Assembly (NCBI RefSeq): GCF_963674565.1
Contig: NZ_OY771430.1
Location: 372,001-436,000 of the forward strand
Length of the DNA stretch: 64,000 bases
Origin: an uncultured Carboxylicivirga sp.
GTDB taxonomy: Bacteria > Bacteroidota > Bacteroidia > Bacteroidales > Marinilabiliaceae
Direction of reading: 5' to 3'
Both the position numbers and the translations under genes were made by a program. Within the stretch, counting starts at the first letter, position 1. The number at the start of each line of letters is the position of its first letter. Positions 54,825-63,474 of this stretch are shown here, one piece after another. The notes under the pieces are model-generated. The model saw only the letters and a list, made by a program, of their open reading frames with translations, did not search any database and was not told the DNA's origin.

Positions 54825-56258
54825 ATGAGAATAGAATTCATATCATTTTTGTGCTTTTTATTTCTTTTTGCAAGTGCTGAGAAGGAATTTGATTCACATC
54901 TTATTAATAAGTATCATGAAAAGATAGTTTTGGATAGCCTGAATTCAGTTGATCAGTTTATTGATAATAAAGTAATTGATACATTGGTAATAAAGTCCAA
55001 CCCTCAATCTAATGTAGTATTAATTGATAGATGTATTATCAAAAATGTAAGATTTGAGAGTAATGATTCAACTGTACTTAAGATTTATAATTCAAAAATT
55101 GATTCGATATTATCGAAGAAATCACGAATTATCAATCATGTTTATATAAATAGATCTGACATAAAAGTAATTTTTATTCAAGGAAAAAAAGAAAAAGTAC
55201 ATATGTCTATTTCAGAAAGTACAATAGCTCACATGTCGATTGATGTGGGAGACATAGATTTAATCATTTCAAAATCAAAATTTGATAATAGCAGTATTGT
55301 ATGTAATTCTGGATACTTAAATGTAAATATTTTTGAAAACAATGAATTGGGAAGATTTTTTATTAGAGGTGCTGTTGATCAACCTTATGCAAATATAAAA
55401 ATTAGCGATTCTAATTGTAAGACGTTAATAGTTAATAATTTTAATGTTGAAAATTATCAATTAATAAGAACCAATATTGGAAAAACTCATATTAAAAGTT
55501 GCATTCTTTTCAAGACAGAGGTTAAACAGGGATCTTATCCATTAATATCTCTTAATGATGTCAATGTTATAGATGTATTAGATCTTAGTACTGTAAAAAG
55601 AAAAAATGCTAGTTTTCCCTTATATTGTATTGTAATATTTAATGATACAATTTGGAAGAAGATAAATAGTCCGCACCATAATTACTACAGGCAGGATTCA
55701 AAATATCTTGAAACCTATAACGGTAATCCAGGATTACTTAAAGCTTCCATAAATTTCAATAAATTATTACTAAAGGAGTATGAGAAAACTAATCAGGCTG
55801 AGTTAATTAAATCTACTGATATTTGGATAAAGTATTTGAAAGCTAGGCTTAATAAAAACAAATATTTATTCTATTTAGATTTTTATTGGTGGGAATGTGG
55901 ATATAATAAAAATAGAATACCATTAAATATCTTCTTAATATTTATTCTTTTAGTGTTTATTAATACAATGTTTTTGGATTATCTTAATAAAAATGTTTAT
56001 AGACTTATTATTGTTGAGCACCTGTTATATGATGATAAAAAAAGAAGGACTTTATTAGAAAATGTTTCTCGCAAAATCATTATGAGCTTTATATATACAG
56101 GTTATATCTTTTTTGGTTTAAAAATTGATATGGATAAACTTTACATTGAAGCTTTAGTTAATAAATGGAGAGTTGATTTATTGCTGTATTTTTTATTTAT
56201 TTATCTAATAGGATTTTTATTTGTAGCTCAATTATTGAAGAATTTTTTTGAATTTTAA
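54825..56258 (+). CDS. Beta-helix protein with C-terminal membrane helices (cargo)
   Basis: The 477-residue protein has a signal-like N-terminus (FISFLCFLFLFASAEK) and a long repetitive region at about 40-260 suggestive of a right-handed beta-helix (SNVVLIDRCIIKNVRFESND, later ANIKISDSNCKTLIV). At least two C-terminal membrane helices follow (IPLNIFLIFILLVFINTMF and VDLLLYFLFIYLIGFLFVAQ) with a segment IYTGYIFFGLKID between. The C-terminus resembles pentapeptide-linked membrane proteins. It is very AT-rich and lies among tail genes, so it is probably cargo. Function unknown. Confidence 0.65.
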   Translation: MRIEFISFLCFLFLFASAEKEFDSHLINKYHEKIVLDSLNSVDQFIDNKVIDTLVIKSNPQSNVVLIDRCIIKNVRFESNDSTVLKIYNSKIDSILSKKSRIINHVYINRSDIKVIFIQGKKEKVHMSISESTIAHMSIDVGDIDLIISKSKFDNSSIVCNSGYLNVNIFENNELGRFFIRGAVDQPYANIKISDSNCKTLIVNNFNVENYQLIRTNIGKTHIKSCILFKTEVKQGSYPLISLNDVNVIDVLDLSTVKRKNASFPLYCIVIFNDTIWKKINSPHHNYYRQDSKYLETYNGNPGLLKASINFNKLLLKEYEKTNQAELIKSTDIWIKYLKARLNKNKYLFYLDFYWWECGYNKNRIPLNIFLIFILLVFINTMFLDYLNKNVYRLIIVEHLLYDDKKRRTLLENVSRKIIMSFIYTGYIFFGLKIDMDKLYIEALVNKWRVDLLLYFLFIYLIGFLFVAQLLKNFFEF

Positions 56259-56381
56259 TCGGGAATTATTTCTTGATATTCAATATTATAAAGGATTAAG
56301 TATGTTGTAGGATAGAGGTGTTGGACTTTTATAATTAGATGTGGTAAATTCATTTTTTTTTATTAATTCAAATTGTTAAAA

Positions 56382-56909
56382 ATGAATGAAATAGATTTAA
56401 CATTTAAAGAACGTGCTCATTTTGTTTGGATGTTCGAAATTCTAAAAAAACTTGATCCTGATCATGCAAAAGATTATGATTGGAGAATACATGCATTAAG
56501 TAATGGTTATCAACTAGAATATGGATCCGCTCTTGGAAGTCTAATGATATATGATGAAGAAACACCTCTTTCTGTTTGTAAAGAAACGAGAGATATTCTT
56601 CATATGTATAGAGTAATTCAAAATTCTTATGGAGGACTAAGCGATAAATCAGATATTGATAAAGAGAAGATTCATTTTAAAGGTTTTGATGGGCATGAAG
56701 AAGATCATTTAGGCTATGCAACTTATTTACTTGAACAAAGAAATCAGTTTAAAGAATCTCAGAATGAAGCTCATGATTATGATTCACATGAGGCAGTTAT
56801 TGACGATTACCGTAATATGCTAAAGGTATTTAGTGAAATAACCAAAGGTGAAAGATTTCATTTCCTAGACAAAGATCAGTTAATACAATTATTGAAAGTG
56901 GCACCATAG
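56382..56909 (+). CDS. YfbU-family protein
   Basis: The 175-residue protein matches the YfbU family along its length: an N-terminal LTFKERAHFVWMFEILKKLD, then LSNGYQLEYGSALGSL, a YGGLSDKSDID stretch, HFKGFDGHEEDHLGYATYLL and a C-terminal DDYRNMLKVFSEI. E. coli YfbU is 164 residues and has been linked to cell-death control, but its biochemical activity is not established. ATG 56382 was chosen over TTG 56373. It ends the cargo block, just before a terminator-like hairpin that overlaps the next gene. Confidence 0.75.
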   Translation: MNEIDLTFKERAHFVWMFEILKKLDPDHAKDYDWRIHALSNGYQLEYGSALGSLMIYDEETPLSVCKETRDILHMYRVIQNSYGGLSDKSDIDKEKIHFKGFDGHEEDHLGYATYLLEQRNQFKESQNEAHDYDSHEAVIDDYRNMLKVFSEITKGERFHFLDKDQLIQLLKVAP

Positions 56910-56943
56910 ATAAAGCGTTGTCCTTTCCCACCCATAATCATCA

Positions 56944-56991
56944 CCCCTTCTTTGTAGTATGCTTAGTCAGACTCATAAGAAGGGGCTTTTT
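56944..56991 (+). terminator. Terminator-like hairpin overlapping a gene start
   Basis: CCCCTTCTT (56944-56952) pairs perfectly with AAGAAGGGG (56977-56985), followed by C and five T. The 24-base loop contains the ATG of the next gene (56959), so the hairpin covers its translation start and first codons. It could end the cargo transcript, attenuate the tail transcript, or block translation. Confidence 0.65.
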
Positions 56992-57369
56992 ATTAACCAG
57001 GTAACCGAAGTTTTAACGGCTACCGGTGAGGGTGTGTTAAAAGAACAGGCTGCTATAGCCCGTACTTATTACAATCGTCGTACCGGGGCTTTAATTCGTG
57101 GCTTAAATTCCAATGCCTTCCAGGTAACTAACCGGTATGTAAATCCTTCGCTGGTTATAAATTACCCTATCCACATCCGCTTTTTGGATATGAAGCTGAC
57201 TGCTCGTGGACGTATCAAACAAAACTGGTATCAAATATATAACAAGCCTTTGTATGGTTTCATCTTTGGCTATGCTTATAGACGATTGCGTTATGGCTTG
57301 GTCGATGCTATTCGCGATAACTATACCGGTCCGTTACAAACAGCTTTAAAAGATCCAATATGGGTATAA
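56959..57369 (+). CDS. Phage tail protein upstream of tape measure
   Basis: The 136-residue basic protein (TEVLTATGEGVLKEQAAIAR, later FGYAYRRLRYGLVDAIRDNY) overlaps the tape-measure gene by 10 bases. Its start lies inside a terminator-like hairpin loop. Position suggests a minor tail or tail-assembly protein. No family is recognised. Confidence 0.6.
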   Translation: MLSQTHKKGLFINQVTEVLTATGEGVLKEQAAIARTYYNRRTGALIRGLNSNAFQVTNRYVNPSLVINYPIHIRFLDMKLTARGRIKQNWYQIYNKPLYGFIFGYAYRRLRYGLVDAIRDNYTGPLQTALKDPIWV

Positions 57370-60074
57370 CTAAAGATATCATTGAGGCCGAATTTCGAAC
57401 CAAAGGAGGCAGTCAGGTTCAACGCGAAATGATTGAAGTGCAAAAAAACATTGCACTCATAACTAACGAAAATGAACGTCTCAGAGTTACCAAGGCTAAA
57501 CTGGAATCTCAAAACAAGAAAGGATCTGCTGAGTGGAAAAATGTCAATTCTAAACTAAAAGAAAACACAGCACTCCTTTCAAAAAACAAGGCTAACCTGA
57601 AAGTGCTCCAGAGTCAGTTGAAAGTTACTGAGATGAGTGCCAAGCAACTAAGTGCGCGATATAGCGATTTAAAACGACAGTTGGCTACTACCAATAAGGA
57701 GATTTTGCCAGACCGTTGGAATCGACTGAATAACGAGCTACAAGCCACCGAAAAACAACTGGCAAAAGTGCAGGGGCGTACCATTGGAGCCCGTAAGTCA
57801 ATGTTCGATATAAAAGGAATTGCCAGCACCTTTCTTCCTGTATTAAGTGTTACTGCATTTATTGGTGTGCTTAAATCTATAGGAACCGAACTCTTCGGCC
57901 TCACAAAGCAAATGCAGGGCGATGCCGTGCGATCGGCCACGGTTTTTGGCAATCAGTTGGGATATGTACAGCAGGAAGCTGCAAAGGTGGCCAAACAGAT
58001 GGGTTTAACCAATCGCGAGTTTGTGGCCAATGCAGCTGCCACTGCCGACTTATTAATACCACTCGATTTTACCCGGGAGCAATCAGCAAAAATGTCGGTT
58101 GAGTTGCAACGCTTAACTGGTTCTTTGGATGAGTGGACAGGTGGATCTGTTGGAGCTGCCGAAGTATCCAATATTCTTACTAAAGCTATGCTGGGCGAGA
58201 ATGAGCAGTTGAAGCAACTGGGTATTGCCATACGTAAAGACTCCGACGAATTTCGCGACCTGGTAAAAGTAAAGATGGCTGCAGGCGATGTTACCAAAGC
58301 CCAGGCCGAAGCTATGGCCACCTTAGAACTGATAACTTCAAAAAGTGCCGATGCACAGGCTGCTTACACCAAAGAAGGAAATAAGCTATACCGGTTACAA
58401 AAGGAAATGACTGCCTGGTGGCATCGCCAGAAAGAAGCTGTTGTTGAATGGTTAAGTGTTTCTCCGGTGGAAGAGTTACAGCGTGAGCAGGACGAAGCTA
58501 ATGCCCTGGTAATAAAATTGCAAAGTGCCAATATAAGTGAAGAAACCCGTGCTAAGCTTTTGGAGCGATTAAAAACACTGGCGCCAGATGTGGCAGCCGC
58601 CATCACTTCCGAAACAAGTAATTTAAATACGGTACGCCAGGCACTCGAAAAATACAACTCACAAATGGCTCTTAAAATATTATTGAAAGAGCAGGAATTA
58701 AAAGTCAATAATAAATCTGATCAGGCGCAAGGTCGTCAACAGAACCTTGCAAAACGCGAAGCTGATTTGGTTAAGCAGTTAAACGAAAGCCGCAAATGGT
58801 TTGCCGATAAAGCACCCGAATATACCGATCAGGTTGAAAGTCTTCTGGGCGATACTGAACTTACTATTTCACAAAAAGCCTCCAAAATATGGATGCTATC
58901 CAAAGAAGTAACCGGTTTGGGTAATACTACTCTGGCAGGTGCCATCAATGCTTATCGTACGCAGGCCGGATCTGTTGAGGAAGGTAATAACATGCTGCAA
59001 CAAGCCATCAGCGATGCCGAAAAGCTGAAACAGGACTATATGAATATCTTTGGTGTGGATCCAAATGCATCACCAACCGAAGACAATGGTTCACCAGGGG
59101 GAGGCCCTAAGAAAACCAAAACCGAAACAGCTTTTAAGGTTAACCAGGATAAAACAACCGGACAGTTCTCGTGGGATAAAAGCGAGGGCGACGAGTACGA
59201 TCAAACTGCCGATGTTATGGGTATGGTTACCGATAGTATGGCCGATCGTGAGCAGTTTGCCTTCGAAAAACGCATGGAAAACTGGCAGGGATGGGTTGAC
59301 TTTCAAAATGAGATGTATTCACAAATGGATCAGGACACCCAAGAGTATTGGGCCACTCAACAAGCCATTGCACAGGCCGAAGAAGACCTAAACGATCGTA
59401 AGATGGATACTTTACTGGCCATGTCAAACTTAATGGCCGTTGTGGCTGGCGACGATGTGGCAGCCAAAAAAGCCGCTTTCCTGTTCGATAAAGGTGTGGC
59501 CATTGGTCAGGTTTGGCAAAACCTTCCTCGTGAGTTGGCTGGTATTGCTGCCAGTGCTTCATTATTGCCCCCTGGAGCACGCGAAGCCTATATTACCAAA
59601 GCAATGACAACGGCTAAGATTCGAGCAGGTATTAACACAGCTGCCATTGCTGCCACTGCTATTCAAGGCTTAGGCTCCAAAAAAGAAGGTGGTTACACCG
59701 GATCATCATCCAGCGACGACGAGCCAATGGGTATTTACCATGCCAACGAGTTTGTGGCCAATGCAACTGCAGTGCGTAACCCAACCATCCGTCCGGTGCT
59801 CGATGCCATTGATATCGCTCAAAAGAACGGTACTATCTCAACCATTAATCTACCACAGGCCATCACGGGTGGTGTAGCAGCTTCGCAACGGGGTGCTTAT
59901 TCCGGATCTGCTGCCGATGGTGTATCAATGCCAGCAGTACCCAGTGCCGAAGCCATTGCCAGTGCTATGATAAGCGCATTACGCAAACAACCACTCAAAA
60001 CGGTTATGGATTATGATTATAAAGTGGAAAGTGAGCAGAAAATGTCCGACCTTATGGATGATGTAGGAGCCTAA
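57360..60074 (+). CDS. Tail tape-measure protein
   Basis: The 904-residue protein has a long N-terminal coiled coil (KNIALITNENERLRVTKAKL, ending near residue 140) and a hydrophobic segment (FLPVLSVTAFIGVLKSIGTE). The helical tape-measure core follows (LTNREFVANAAATADLLIPL, SVGAAEVSNILTKAMLGENE). Residues about 690-780 carry a second hydrophobic part (INTAAIAATAIQGLGSKKEG), and the C-terminus is acidic. Tape-measure proteins set tail length and pass DNA through the tail. This, without any sheath gene, favours a siphovirus-like tail. A terminator follows. Confidence 0.85.
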   Translation: MGITKDIIEAEFRTKGGSQVQREMIEVQKNIALITNENERLRVTKAKLESQNKKGSAEWKNVNSKLKENTALLSKNKANLKVLQSQLKVTEMSAKQLSARYSDLKRQLATTNKEILPDRWNRLNNELQATEKQLAKVQGRTIGARKSMFDIKGIASTFLPVLSVTAFIGVLKSIGTELFGLTKQMQGDAVRSATVFGNQLGYVQQEAAKVAKQMGLTNREFVANAAATADLLIPLDFTREQSAKMSVELQRLTGSLDEWTGGSVGAAEVSNILTKAMLGENEQLKQLGIAIRKDSDEFRDLVKVKMAAGDVTKAQAEAMATLELITSKSADAQAAYTKEGNKLYRLQKEMTAWWHRQKEAVVEWLSVSPVEELQREQDEANALVIKLQSANISEETRAKLLERLKTLAPDVAAAITSETSNLNTVRQALEKYNSQMALKILLKEQELKVNNKSDQAQGRQQNLAKREADLVKQLNESRKWFADKAPEYTDQVESLLGDTELTISQKASKIWMLSKEVTGLGNTTLAGAINAYRTQAGSVEEGNNMLQQAISDAEKLKQDYMNIFGVDPNASPTEDNGSPGGGPKKTKTETAFKVNQDKTTGQFSWDKSEGDEYDQTADVMGMVTDSMADREQFAFEKRMENWQGWVDFQNEMYSQMDQDTQEYWATQQAIAQAEEDLNDRKMDTLLAMSNLMAVVAGDDVAAKKAAFLFDKGVAIGQVWQNLPRELAGIAASASLLPPGAREAYITKAMTTAKIRAGINTAAIAATAIQGLGSKKEGGYTGSSSSDDEPMGIYHANEFVANATAVRNPTIRPVLDAIDIAQKNGTISTINLPQAITGGVAASQRGAYSGSAADGVSMPAVPSAEAIASAMISALRKQPLKTVMDYDYKVESEQKMSDLMDDVGA

Positions 60075-60095
60075 TAATACAATCAGCTATATTCT

Positions 60096-60139
60096 TAAAA
60101 CCACTCACGGTCAACGGATCTATAGGAGTGGTTTTTTTA
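60096..60139. terminator. Terminator after tape-measure gene
   Basis: AAAACCACTC pairs with GAGTGGTTTT around a 19-base loop; seven T follow on the plus strand. The left arm begins with four A, so the hairpin could also serve a minus-strand transcript. Confidence 0.8.
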
Positions 60140-60265
60140 TGCGATGCTAACAATGAAAATCATCAATATAATAATTGCTAAACTGAATACAATCAATCGT
60201 TTTGTTGATGGCATATCTTCAGAAGGGAAAAATAACAAATACAAGGCTTCAATATACTTCCTCAT
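60137..60265 (-). CDS. Possible small membrane protein (42 aa), minus strand
   Basis: A 42-residue frame starts MRKYIEALYLLFFPSEDMPS and ends in one hydrophobic helix (LIVFSLAIIILMIFIVSIA). It is antiparallel to the tail genes and its stop abuts the shared terminator hairpin. Clean topology and use of the hairpin suggest it may be real, but it could be chance in an AT-rich gap. Confidence 0.35.
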   Translation of the reverse strand: MRKYIEALYLLFFPSEDMPSTKRLIVFSLAIIILMIFIVSIA

Positions 60266-60384
60266 TTTAATATATATCAATTGATAAAAGTTAGTGATCT
60301 TCTATCATATTTTCCAGTAGCTTTTGTCCTTTATCCTTAATTCTTGTCTACCCATCTTGCCGTCATAAGCAAATTACATAGGCT
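60266..60384. other. Gap before tail fibre, possible gene remnant
   Basis: On the minus strand, a short stretch reads RIKDKGQKLLENMIEDH and then stops (stop near 60291), but the frame has no start and is closed upstream. It looks like the C-terminal remnant of a small phage gene. The rest shows nothing. Confidence 0.3.
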
Positions 60385-63300
60385 ATGGCTAAGCAAACAG
60401 TTACCAAAAATAAAGAAGATCTTAATGCCGTAAATTGGGAAAACCTCCAGAGGCTGATATCGGGTAAAATGATGAAACAGTTCTTATTGAACTGGCTCGA
60501 GTCTGTTGCCTTGGGTGAGTTATCAGACGGTACCACCATCGAAGAAGCTATTACCTTATTGCGCCAGCAAATTGGCAATGGTAGTGGATCCAATACATTT
60601 GATACTGCCTGGTTTAAAGTTGAGAATGGTTTTGTAAGTCTGGCTCATAAATACCTTGCTTTAAGTGCACGCGATGGTTTAGAAACCGATGATCTGGATG
60701 TGTCGGGCGATGCTGGTGTAACCGTTACCAGGGTAAATGGTGTAACCGTTTGTTCTTTTAATGCCGATAATAACCGGGTAGATGTAGGTGTGTGGCATCA
60801 AACAGCGTTGCTCGATGTATTGATACCTGCAGGTAATCGTTATCGCATCACTTTCGAAGCCAAAGCCGAAGGTATGGAAGCCATACCGATGATAGGGTAT
60901 GGTGTAGGCTTTTACAATGGTGCTACCGGTGCACTTAGTTACGATACGGTTAACGAGGTGCTGCATGGGCAATATGGACATTACACCATTGAGTCCGATT
61001 TTAACCCGGGTTTTGATGCAACCAGGTTAAAACTTTTCTTACGTCGCGAGGGTGCAACAGGCGAGTATATATTTCCATCCGGATCCAGCATATCTATCCA
61101 AAACATAACCGTTGAATATTGGGCCACCGATGCCAATACCGGTGGCTTACGTTTGCCGGTTGGTAACCTGTTATTGACTACTGCAGGAGCCACACCATCC
61201 ATGCCACCCGAAGGAGCCTTGCCAGGTGACGAAAACTTTAATTTATCCACTCATATTATACCCGGGCAGCTGGCTATTAATATAGTAGACGAAAAACTGT
61301 TTTATAACAATGGCACATTAATTAAAGAGTTTCAGGCTGGTAGCGGTAATGCCAACGATAAAGGATGGTTTCCCACCGAAGCGGCTTTATTAGTTGCATA
61401 CCCTGCAGGACAGGATGGTTGGTTTGCCATCGTTGGCGAAACAGACACGTTCTGGACGTGGGATACCGATACTACCGCATGGGTTAATACCGGTAGCAGT
61501 ATGACACCCATTAACGTCGATGTTGCATTATCTGAAGTAAGCACAAATCCCGTACAAAACCAGGCAGTAACATCGCGCCTTAATAATGCTCCTTTCTTTT
61601 TAGCACAATATGATAGACTAAATACATCTAACCCCTCAACTGGTAAATGGGTGTTAGATGATCAGCTAAACCCAAATTTATCAACACAACTGCAAATTCA
61701 TGTTAATGAATATAGTAATACAGCAGATAATACCGAATGGTTGAATAAATTAAAAAAAGGTTCAGTAATTACAATCCGTAATAGGATCAAAAGAGCGCAG
61801 TATATAACCGTAACTTTAATAAGTGATGTATCAATAGCTAGTAGCCGTGCTACATTGTCAATAAATGTAAATGCCTATTCTGAAATTGATGATGGTGCCG
61901 TATGTGGATTTATGTTTTTAAATCCAAGTGAAATTAAATCGTCACTTATAACAGCATTTACGGGTGCGATGGACTTTGATAAGAAGGAAAAATACTTTAA
62001 TAGGTTTACTCAATCAGGGGCTTTGAATTTAACTTTATCTGGCATTAGTTACGGAGATGGAGCTACAATAAAGGGCCCAATTTTGTCTGATGGGTCACCA
62101 ATTAATAAAACAGATGATTTTATCGATTATTCAGGCTTATTTCTTGGAAACACATACACGCCTAACAACGGTGATTTAATTGATTTATATGCCTTGGTAT
62201 TAGCCAATGAGAGTAAGGTTCGTTTACAAGTTATTAATTTAGGTGGAGGATCAATTACATTACTATTAATAACAGGTTTTAGCTCCTCTGGATTAAATAC
62301 ATATGTTGATATTACATTCAGCGAAGGTGTATACGGTGCCAATGATGGTATTACACCTGTTGCTTTAGCTGATCTTAGTATTTTCGCTTTCAATCCTGAT
62401 GGTGCAACAGCTATATCTATCTCAAATATTACAAACACAAGTGGAGGAGCATTGGTTGGAGGTGAAACAATAATTAGATGCATATTATCAATTACAGGTA
62501 CTCCTAGTGGTACAGAATCATTTGAAATAAGACCAACAGACGCAGACTTGATATTTAATGTTGATGGAAACGCAATGTTGGCTACTCAAACAACAGGTAG
62601 TATTACTCTAATTGATGAATCTACTTCAGTTTCAATTACTAATTACGGTATTGCTGCCGACAACAGCTATGTTGATATTTATTTTAGTCGTGGTGTTTGG
62701 GGAGATAATACACAATCAAATCCTATAGCTGCAAGTGACTTGATTATTTCAAATCTTGTTAGTGGTGGGGTTACTGCCGTTTCTATATCAGCATTAACAA
62801 CGCAATTAGGAGGTGCGCTAGTTGGAGGCGAAACAGTAATTAGGGCTTATTTATCATTAACAGGTACATCAACAAATACAGAGATTTTTGAAATACAACC
62901 TGCTGATTCTACCTCTATATACGATAGTTCTGCTAATGCTTTATTAAGTACAGCAACAACTGGAATTATTCCATTATTTAAACAAGGTATAACTTCAGAT
63001 TTAACCTTCCAACCAGCCAATCTACTTAACTTAACTCAAGCATCAACAGTTTATACAGGATCAAGTTCAACAGCATGGAATAACAGAGGATTGGCAGATG
63101 AGAGTTTAAACGGTAGCGGATATATTGAAAATGATATTATTGACGCAGCATCAGACATTTCAATGTTAGGATTTAATACATCAAATTCAAACGATGCTTA
63201 CTCATCAATTGAGGAAAAAATATTCCAAAATTCAATAAATATCTATTACTCATCGCTAGGTACTAATAACGCAGCAACTTTTGTTCCTATTGATGGCAGC

Positions 63301-63474
63301 AAAATGAGATTAACCAGAAATACTGACAAAACAATAGCTTTGTTTTCAACTGATGGCGGCTCAACTTTCAGATTAGTTAAAGTTTCTGATAGAACAGATA
63401 CTAGTACATACTACATTCAAATACTTGCTAGATATACAGGTGAGACAAATACAAATCCTAAAATAATGCAATAA
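60385..63474 (+). CDS. Mosaic tail fibre / baseplate-associated protein
   Basis: The 1,029-residue protein has a conserved-looking N-terminal half (LNAVNWENLQRLISGKMMKQ; a carbohydrate-binding-like beta domain at about 70-250; PTEAALLVAYPAGQDGWFAI as in tail-fibre linker domains; then VALSEVSTNPVQNQAVTSRL). From about 61,590 the base composition shifts to AT-rich. That half holds two tandem Ig-like domains of 122 residues (YVDITFSEGVYG and YVDIYFSRGVWG, each with GGALVGGET) and a C-terminal receptor-binding-like domain. The shift marks a recombination junction typical of host-range genes. It overlaps the next gene by one base. Confidence 0.7.
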   Translation: MAKQTVTKNKEDLNAVNWENLQRLISGKMMKQFLLNWLESVALGELSDGTTIEEAITLLRQQIGNGSGSNTFDTAWFKVENGFVSLAHKYLALSARDGLETDDLDVSGDAGVTVTRVNGVTVCSFNADNNRVDVGVWHQTALLDVLIPAGNRYRITFEAKAEGMEAIPMIGYGVGFYNGATGALSYDTVNEVLHGQYGHYTIESDFNPGFDATRLKLFLRREGATGEYIFPSGSSISIQNITVEYWATDANTGGLRLPVGNLLLTTAGATPSMPPEGALPGDENFNLSTHIIPGQLAINIVDEKLFYNNGTLIKEFQAGSGNANDKGWFPTEAALLVAYPAGQDGWFAIVGETDTFWTWDTDTTAWVNTGSSMTPINVDVALSEVSTNPVQNQAVTSRLNNAPFFLAQYDRLNTSNPSTGKWVLDDQLNPNLSTQLQIHVNEYSNTADNTEWLNKLKKGSVITIRNRIKRAQYITVTLISDVSIASSRATLSINVNAYSEIDDGAVCGFMFLNPSEIKSSLITAFTGAMDFDKKEKYFNRFTQSGALNLTLSGISYGDGATIKGPILSDGSPINKTDDFIDYSGLFLGNTYTPNNGDLIDLYALVLANESKVRLQVINLGGGSITLLLITGFSSSGLNTYVDITFSEGVYGANDGITPVALADLSIFAFNPDGATAISISNITNTSGGALVGGETIIRCILSITGTPSGTESFEIRPTDADLIFNVDGNAMLATQTTGSITLIDESTSVSITNYGIAADNSYVDIYFSRGVWGDNTQSNPIAASDLIISNLVSGGVTAVSISALTTQLGGALVGGETVIRAYLSLTGTSTNTEIFEIQPADSTSIYDSSANALLSTATTGIIPLFKQGITSDLTFQPANLLNLTQASTVYTGSSSTAWNNRGLADESLNGSGYIENDIIDAASDISMLGFNTSNSNDAYSSIEEKIFQNSINIYYSSLGTNNAATFVPIDGSKMRLTRNTDKTIALFSTDGGSTFRLVKVSDRTDTSTYYIQILARYTGETNTNPKIMQ
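62267..62998 (+). repeat. Tandem Ig-like domain repeat in tail fibre
   Basis: Two consecutive domains align with a period of 366 bases (122 residues): YVDITFSEGVYG at 62302 and YVDIYFSRGVWG at 62668, each followed by GGALVGGET. They probably extend the fibre. Confidence 0.75.

Noticed and set aside
58364..58708. Antisense frame in the tape-measure gene
   Set aside because: Ser-rich shadow frame opposite a strongly supported gene; same for other antisense frames in the structural and protease genes.
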